64,000 nt of DNA from Candidatus Aenigmatarchaeota archaeon (GTDB lineage: Archaea > Aenigmatarchaeota > Aenigmatarchaeia > CG10238-14): the NCBI GenBank assembly GCA_017610225.1, contig JAFCCM010000012.1:1-64000 (forward strand). The letters run 5' to 3'. Under the pieces are notes generated by a model that saw nothing but the letters and a program-made list of their open reading frames with translations, searched no databases and was not told the DNA's origin. The first letter of the stretch is position 1; the number at the start of each line of letters is the position of its first letter. Of the stretch, positions 60,948-64,000 are shown piece after piece. The position numbers were made by a program, and so were the translations under genes.

Positions 60948-60985
60948 AATAACCCCGACATATAATTAAATATGCCGAGGTTATT
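60948..60985 (-). terminator. Hairpin in the leader of 59473-60921
   Basis: A 16-bp stem with two G-T pairs (AATAACC, CG, CATAT and partners) and a six-base loop TTAATT lies 27 bases before the start of 59473-60921 on the minus strand. The following TTATTTC is not a long T-run. It may end the upstream transcript or control the leader. Confidence 0.5.
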
Positions 60986-61058
60986 CTAATGGTCTTCCAT
61001 TGTTGTCAGGGTTGGGGTGATTTCAACAGAAGACCAAAATTATACAGCGAACAATTCC

Positions 61059-61085
61059 CATCTATTCAATAATTAATATATATAG
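61059..61085 (-). promoter_or_regulatory. Candidate phage promoter before 59473-60921
   Basis: On the minus strand the element opens CTATATATATTAAT and is 23 of 27 positions identical to 50855-50881. It lies in the gap after the heptose kinase gene and upstream of the hairpin at 60948-60985. The A+T-rich consensus resembles the TATA-like promoters used by giant-phage polymerases, but this is inferred from two copies only. Confidence 0.55.
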
Positions 61086-61104
61086 TTGAGTATTGTATAA
61101 TTGA

Positions 61105-62016
61105 TTATTTTTCAATGATATGTTTAAAGGGTTTCATAAAAAGTCTCTTTGATACAACAGTTGTCCCTGGTTGAGTAACAACATCCTGAGCACATCTATT
61201 TGCATGTCTTGCCGCATCCAATTCTTTTACTCCCATTGCAATACATACTGACATAACAGCAACAACTGTATCCCCTGCACCAGAAACATTATAAATTTCA
61301 ACTGGTTCCGCAGGGATGCGCCAATAATAATCACCTCCAGATTTAATCAATGTCATTCCATCTTTTCCCTTTGTTACAAGAAAGAATTGAACATCAGTTA
61401 GTATATATGAAGAAGAAACTTGCATAGTATCCCATTCTTTTTCATTTGGGGTCATCATATAAACACCATTATACATATAAGCATTAATGGGTTTTGGATC
61501 AACAATTATTTTTACATTTTTTGATTTTAAATAAACCATCAAGTCTTCTGTGATCATACCTTTTGCATAATCCGAAATGACAATCATATCATAATCATTA
61601 ATGTTTATACTTTCAAGTCTTTTGATAGCTGATTCAGCTTTAACAGGTCTAATTGTTTCCCGATCTATTCTCAACATTTGAACTTGTCTTTGATCTGAAA
61701 TGATTCTTTCTTTGGCTATTGTTTGATAAGAACCCATTAATATTAGATTGGTATTTACTCCAATGTGATTAAGTTCATCCAAAACTTTTTTACCATCACG
61801 GTCACCTCCAATTGAAGCTAGGCAATCAACCGTTGCGCCTAGTTCTCTTATGTTTCTTGCAACATTACCACACCCTCCAAGAGTATGATATTCCTCAGAA
61901 ACATTAACAATAGGAACTGGTGCTTCAGGTGAAATTCTTGATACATCTCCAACAACATATTTGTCAAGCATGATATCGCCAACAACTAAAATTCTAACAT
62001 CCTCTGGGGTTTTCAT
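61105..62016 (-). CDS. D-glycero-beta-D-manno-heptose-7-phosphate kinase (RfaE/HldE N-domain)
   Basis: A 303-residue PfkB-family sugar kinase. Early VVGDIMLDKYVVGDVSRISP and PEAPVPIV (residues 11-38) are the marks of the RfaE/HldE kinase domain, which phosphorylates heptose-7-phosphate at C1 for ADP-heptose, the LPS core sugar donor. TLGGCGNVARNIRELGA (near 46-62) binds the sugar, and the catalytic block NVSGAGDTVVAVM (near 248-260) holds the Asp base in GAGD. The separate cytidylyltransferase domain of HldE is absent. It suggests that the phage touches host heptose or ADP-heptose levels. Confidence 0.85.
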   Translation of the reverse strand: MKTPEDVRILVVGDIMLDKYVVGDVSRISPEAPVPIVNVSEEYHTLGGCGNVARNIRELGATVDCLASIGGDRDGKKVLDELNHIGVNTNLILMGSYQTIAKERIISDQRQVQMLRIDRETIRPVKAESAIKRLESININDYDMIVISDYAKGMITEDLMVYLKSKNVKIIVDPKPINAYMYNGVYMMTPNEKEWDTMQVSSSYILTDVQFFLVTKGKDGMTLIKSGGDYYWRIPAEPVEIYNVSGAGDTVVAVMSVCIAMGVKELDAARHANRCAQDVVTQPGTTVVSKRLFMKPFKHIIEK

Positions 62017-62045
62017 ATATCTTAATGCTCCTTTATATTACAAAA

Positions 62046-62078
62046 AAAGAGTGAGGATAACTATCATCCCCACTCTTT
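62046..62078 (-). terminator. Intrinsic terminator before the heptose kinase gene
   Basis: Minus strand: AAAGAGTG(G)GGAT / ATCC(T)CACTCTTT with a seven-base loop is followed by TTTTTTTG. It ends the unit of the secreted-protein genes at 62112-63842. Confidence 0.88.
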
Positions 62079-62111
62079 ATTATGTTCTAACTACTGGTAA
62101 AATCGACCGGT

Positions 62112-62486
62112 CTATCTGGTCATTTTCTTCTTTACGGGTTGTTCAAGGTCGTAATCAACCAGAGCAAAACCTTGCAACCAGGGTAGATCTCTTGTTCCAG
62201 CTTGGGCACTTGAATATCCCATGCCGCTGGAACTTACATTTGTGTGACCTGCACCATTGACCTGAGCTTGAGTCGTATTAAGACCAACGCCCCAACCAGA
62301 TGAGAACACATCACGTACAGCACCCTGAGCTGTGAAATGAATCACGTTGGCGCCTGCTTCTAATGCTTCCTTAGCAGCTGCGGCCATAACTTCAACCATA
62401 GTTGCATTTCGGCCATCGGACTTGGCAGTAACATAACCCGATTTTGATATACCGAGTGTCGCCGTTTTCTCTGCGGGTCGGTGCAT
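62112..62486 (-). CDS. C-terminal half of a secreted protein (frame-shifted from 62392-62826)
   Basis: A 124-residue frame rich in Ala, Gly, Ser and Val (EVMAAAAKEALEAGANVIHF, TAQGAVRDVFSSG, SSSGMGYSSAQAGTRDLPWL), ending KKKMTR. It overlaps the signal-peptide gene 62392-62826 in the +1 phase. Residues before TATLGISKSGYVT continue the same protein, since 62392-62826 turns to Arg/Asn-rich nonsense after NDAPT. Joined across the CACCGACCCGCAG stretch, the two would make one exported protein of about 236 residues. The Met at the frame start has no good ribosome site, so independent translation is doubtful. G+C is higher than in the rest of the window. Confidence 0.45.
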   Translation of the reverse strand: MHRPAEKTATLGISKSGYVTAKSDGRNATMVEVMAAAAKEALEAGANVIHFTAQGAVRDVFSSGWGVGLNTTQAQVNGAGHTNVSSSGMGYSSAQAGTRDLPWLQGFALVDYDLEQPVKKKMTR

Positions 62487-62826
62487 CGTTGTAAGTAAGA
62501 TCAGCTATTTCAAGTTCGGCCTCAGCATCATCAAAACCCTTGAGTATACTGTCCAAAGCACCATCGCTAAACCAACATACATACATCAGTATGGTTTCAA
62601 CGGGCTGGAATCCTTCACTCGGTAATGGTTTGCCGAAGTAGTTAATGGCCGGACCGTATGCAGCACCACCGGGAATCGGGGCGGCAATACTTGTATTGTA
62701 AGAGTTAATGGGACCCTGAGTTATATCAGCATCAGACACAGCATCAGCGTCACTATCAGCCATGGCCGGGATTGCAAACAGAATGAACATTGCTGCAATT
62801 ACACTTACGAAAATATTTTTCATCAT
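62392..62826 (-). CDS. Secreted protein, N-terminal half (Sec signal peptide)
   Basis: A 144-residue frame. MMKNIFVSVIAAMFILFAIP with AMADSDADA gives a Sec signal peptide cleaved near residue 23 (A-M-A). The mature part is Asp/Ser-rich, then VETILMYVCWFSDGALD and LKGFDDAEAELEIADLTYND. After residue 117 (APT) the reading becomes atypical (ENGDTRYIKIGLCYC) and stops, while the overlapping frame 62112-62486 carries a normal continuation. It seems to be the first half of a frame-shifted gene. Neighbour 62925-63842 is also a secreted, high-G+C protein. A phage gene with a Sec signal is unusual. Confidence 0.6.
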   Translation of the reverse strand: MMKNIFVSVIAAMFILFAIPAMADSDADAVSDADITQGPINSYNTSIAAPIPGGAAYGPAINYFGKPLPSEGFQPVETILMYVCWFSDGALDSILKGFDDAEAELEIADLTYNDAPTRRENGDTRYIKIGLCYCQVRWPKCNYG

Positions 62827-62866
62827 TATTTTTTGAACTCCTGTATTTAGGTGTTTATATTTTAAA

Positions 62867-62900
62867 GAATGTGACAGATAAATATTTATCTGTCACATTC
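62867..62900 (-). terminator. Perfect 34-base palindrome after the gene at 62925-63842
   Basis: A 17-bp perfect inverted repeat (GAATGTGACAGATAAAT and its complement) lies 24 bases past the stop of the secreted-protein gene and is followed by TTTAAAATATAAAC. It is likely a factor-independent terminator, although the T-run is weak; an operator is also possible. Confidence 0.7.
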
Positions 62901-62924
62901 AACATAAGTCAATCAAATCTGATA

Positions 62925-63842
62925 TTACCTGGGGTCACCTATTGACCCGTTAACTGTTGCTTGTGAAGAACCATGAACAGATATTACAGTCATGTTACCG
63001 GTCGTAGATATATTCCCATTTAGAGAAGCATTACCAGAACCTGAAACTCCACCGTTATAAGAGAAAGTGGTGGTACCGCCGGCAAAGCTATTTCCATTAG
63101 TAATTATACCACTGACCATACCAGAACCGGACACATTTGAAGCTACCAGATTCTTAGCATTTGTAGTAACACTATTTTGAGCATAACCGGAGATGCTTAC
63201 ACCCGGATTGATTGTAACAATGCTACTACCTTGGGTAGAAATTCCACCACTCAAACAATCAGCGCCGATTGCAAGACCGCGTCCAGAAGCATAGTCACTA
63301 CTTTCGTTCATGAAATAACCATTACTCATTTGCTGGGCACCGATACCACTTCCATTAGGGTATCCAATTTCGTTGACCCAGGTTTCCTGAGCAACGTTCC
63401 CACTAACACTGAGGTTAGTAACTACGGTTTCACGATCTCCACACAATCCAAGAGCAAGGCCGCCACCAATAATATGGCCATTGGTTGCTGCACTCGCTTC
63501 CGCTGCTGATGTATAACCGGAATCATTTACATCTGTCTTGGCACTGGACTCATCCATTCCTGTGAGACCGCCTGTCTCATATGCATATCCGGGAATCGTA
63601 AAACACCAAATTTTAATCGGCGCTGCTGAGGCCGATGTGGCAACTGTTCCATATGCAATACCGTTCGACGAGGCGATGGCACCATCATTACCTGGGGTTT
63701 TACTGGAATAATCGTCAGATGCTGCTCCACCTTCATAAAAACCGGTAACGGTTGCATTACCAGATCCACCACCTGCGATTGCCAAACTACCAAAACTGAA
63801 CATCAGTCCTGCTGCGATTAACGCAATAATTCTTTTCTTCAT
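62925..63842 (-). CDS. Secreted Gly/Ser/Asn-rich repeat protein (Sec signal peptide)
   Basis: A 305-residue protein. MKKRIIALIAAGLMFSFGSL with AIAGGG is a clear Sec signal peptide (cleavage after AIA, near residue 23). The mature protein is a Gly/Ser/Asn/Thr-rich beta-type sequence with repeated 'SGN', 'NG' and 'SVSGNV' turns (for example GVSGSGNASLNGNISTTGNM), reminiscent of adhesin or bacterial filament beta-helices. Three or four Cys residues are scattered. G+C is visibly higher than in most of the window, so it may be a recent host acquisition. It may be deployed on the cell surface or in the periplasm during infection; the role is unknown. Confidence 0.65.
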   Translation of the reverse strand: MKKRIIALIAAGLMFSFGSLAIAGGGSGNATVTGFYEGGAASDDYSSKTPGNDGAIASSNGIAYGTVATSASAAPIKIWCFTIPGYAYETGGLTGMDESSAKTDVNDSGYTSAAEASAATNGHIIGGGLALGLCGDRETVVTNLSVSGNVAQETWVNEIGYPNGSGIGAQQMSNGYFMNESSDYASGRGLAIGADCLSGGISTQGSSIVTINPGVSISGYAQNSVTTNAKNLVASNVSGSGMVSGIITNGNSFAGGTTTFSYNGGVSGSGNASLNGNISTTGNMTVISVHGSSQATVNGSIGDPR

Positions 63843-64000
63843 TTTAAAACTCCTTGCTATTTAAGGTTTATGTTTCAATTTGTTATAAGCTTATACTAAA
63901 TTCCTACTTCCATGCAGACCTCATGATTAGTCTGCGGCATCAGTTCTTTTGACGATCTGATACTTCTTTGATACGATCCTCTGTTGCCGGAGTAATCGCA
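63843..64000 (-). other. Leader region of the secreted-protein gene and edge of another gene
   Basis: The 158 bases hold a hairpin GCAGAC / GTCTGC with a ten-base loop (63914-63935) and the end of a gene from the right edge. Two minus-strand frames are open at the edge. One ends TPATEDRIKEVSDRQKN with TGA at 63940-63942; the other ends VSKKYQIVKRTDAAD with TAA at 63927-63929. I cannot choose between them. The rest is A+T-rich and holds the AAGGAGTTTTAAA ribosome site of 62925-63842. Confidence 0.35.

Noticed and set aside
62867..62900. Recombinase or repressor operator site
   Set aside because: The palindrome is perfect, but its place just past a stop codon fits a terminator better.
1..64000. 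CRISPR array or integrase and attachment sites
   Set aside because: No regularly spaced direct repeats of CRISPR size and no integrase or recombinase gene were seen in the window.
1..64000. Stop-codon reassignment (TAG or TGA read as sense)
   Set aside because: Known families end at normal stops with expected lengths, and TAA, TAG and TGA all occur as terminal codons.

Overview
The window looks like part of the genome of a large (jumbo-type) tailed double-stranded DNA bacteriophage. It is A+T-rich and tightly packed, and every gene I can support reads on the minus strand, mostly with short overlaps (ATGA, TAATG) or gaps of a few bases. It carries a large terminase and a probable tape-measure or structural gene. 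It also has two complete, very different sets of multisubunit RNA polymerase beta and beta-prime genes, a two-subunit type II topoisomerase, an Mre11/Rad50-like (SbcD/SbcC) pair, a UvsW-like helicase, three HNH endonucleases and many phage-type orphan genes. A heptose-7-phosphate kinase (LPS precursor pathway), a lipoprotein, Sec signal peptides and a type IV prepilin-like protein point to a Gram-negative host; that is an inference.

Layout, left to right (transcription runs right to left). 1-5121: tape-measure-like protein (cut by the left edge), terminase and a structural protein. 5201-9554: orphan proteins, including a methyltransferase-like protein and a polymerase-palm-like protein. 9551-16497: GTP cyclohydrolase FolE2 and RNA polymerase set 1. 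16501-24316: a ubiquitin-like conjugation cassette with an E2-like protein, two E1/ThiF-like proteins, a ubiquitin-like protein with an N-terminal SAP-like domain, a JAMM protease with zinc ribbons, and a large protein with a second E2-like motif. 24317-33440: SPASM-type radical SAM protein, HNH, SbcC/SbcD, a prepilin-like protein, five 'NSSS' paralogues, UvsW-like helicase and QueD. 33406-42816: topoisomerase subunits, each beside an HNH gene, with small orphan genes and an adenine-methyltransferase-like protein between them. 43066-50210: MoxR ATPase, VWA metallopeptidase, SSB-like protein, ARPP-1-like protein and a Ro60-like helical-plus-VWA protein. 50211-50902: a non-coding stretch with four tandem structured RNA modules. 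50903-60921: RNA polymerase set 2 with companion orphans. 61105-64000: heptose kinase and secreted proteins of visibly higher G+C.

Two systems stand out. The first is the ubiquitin-like cassette, which resembles the plasmid PRTRC-type gene set (Ubl, E1, E2-like, JAB) but is larger, and lies directly upstream of RNA polymerase set 1. The second is the locus at 48690-50881. A Ro60-like protein gene lies next to four RNA modules whose closing stems differ in sequence but keep their pairing. They share an ACUU(U) internal loop, and two of them carry a tRNA-like body in place of an ordinary loop. This is the layout known for bacterial Rsr proteins and their YrlA Y RNAs, and I propose a phage-borne Ro/Y-RNA particle. 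A nearly identical 27-base A+T-rich element lies before this RNA array and before the gene at 59473-60921 and is a candidate phage promoter.
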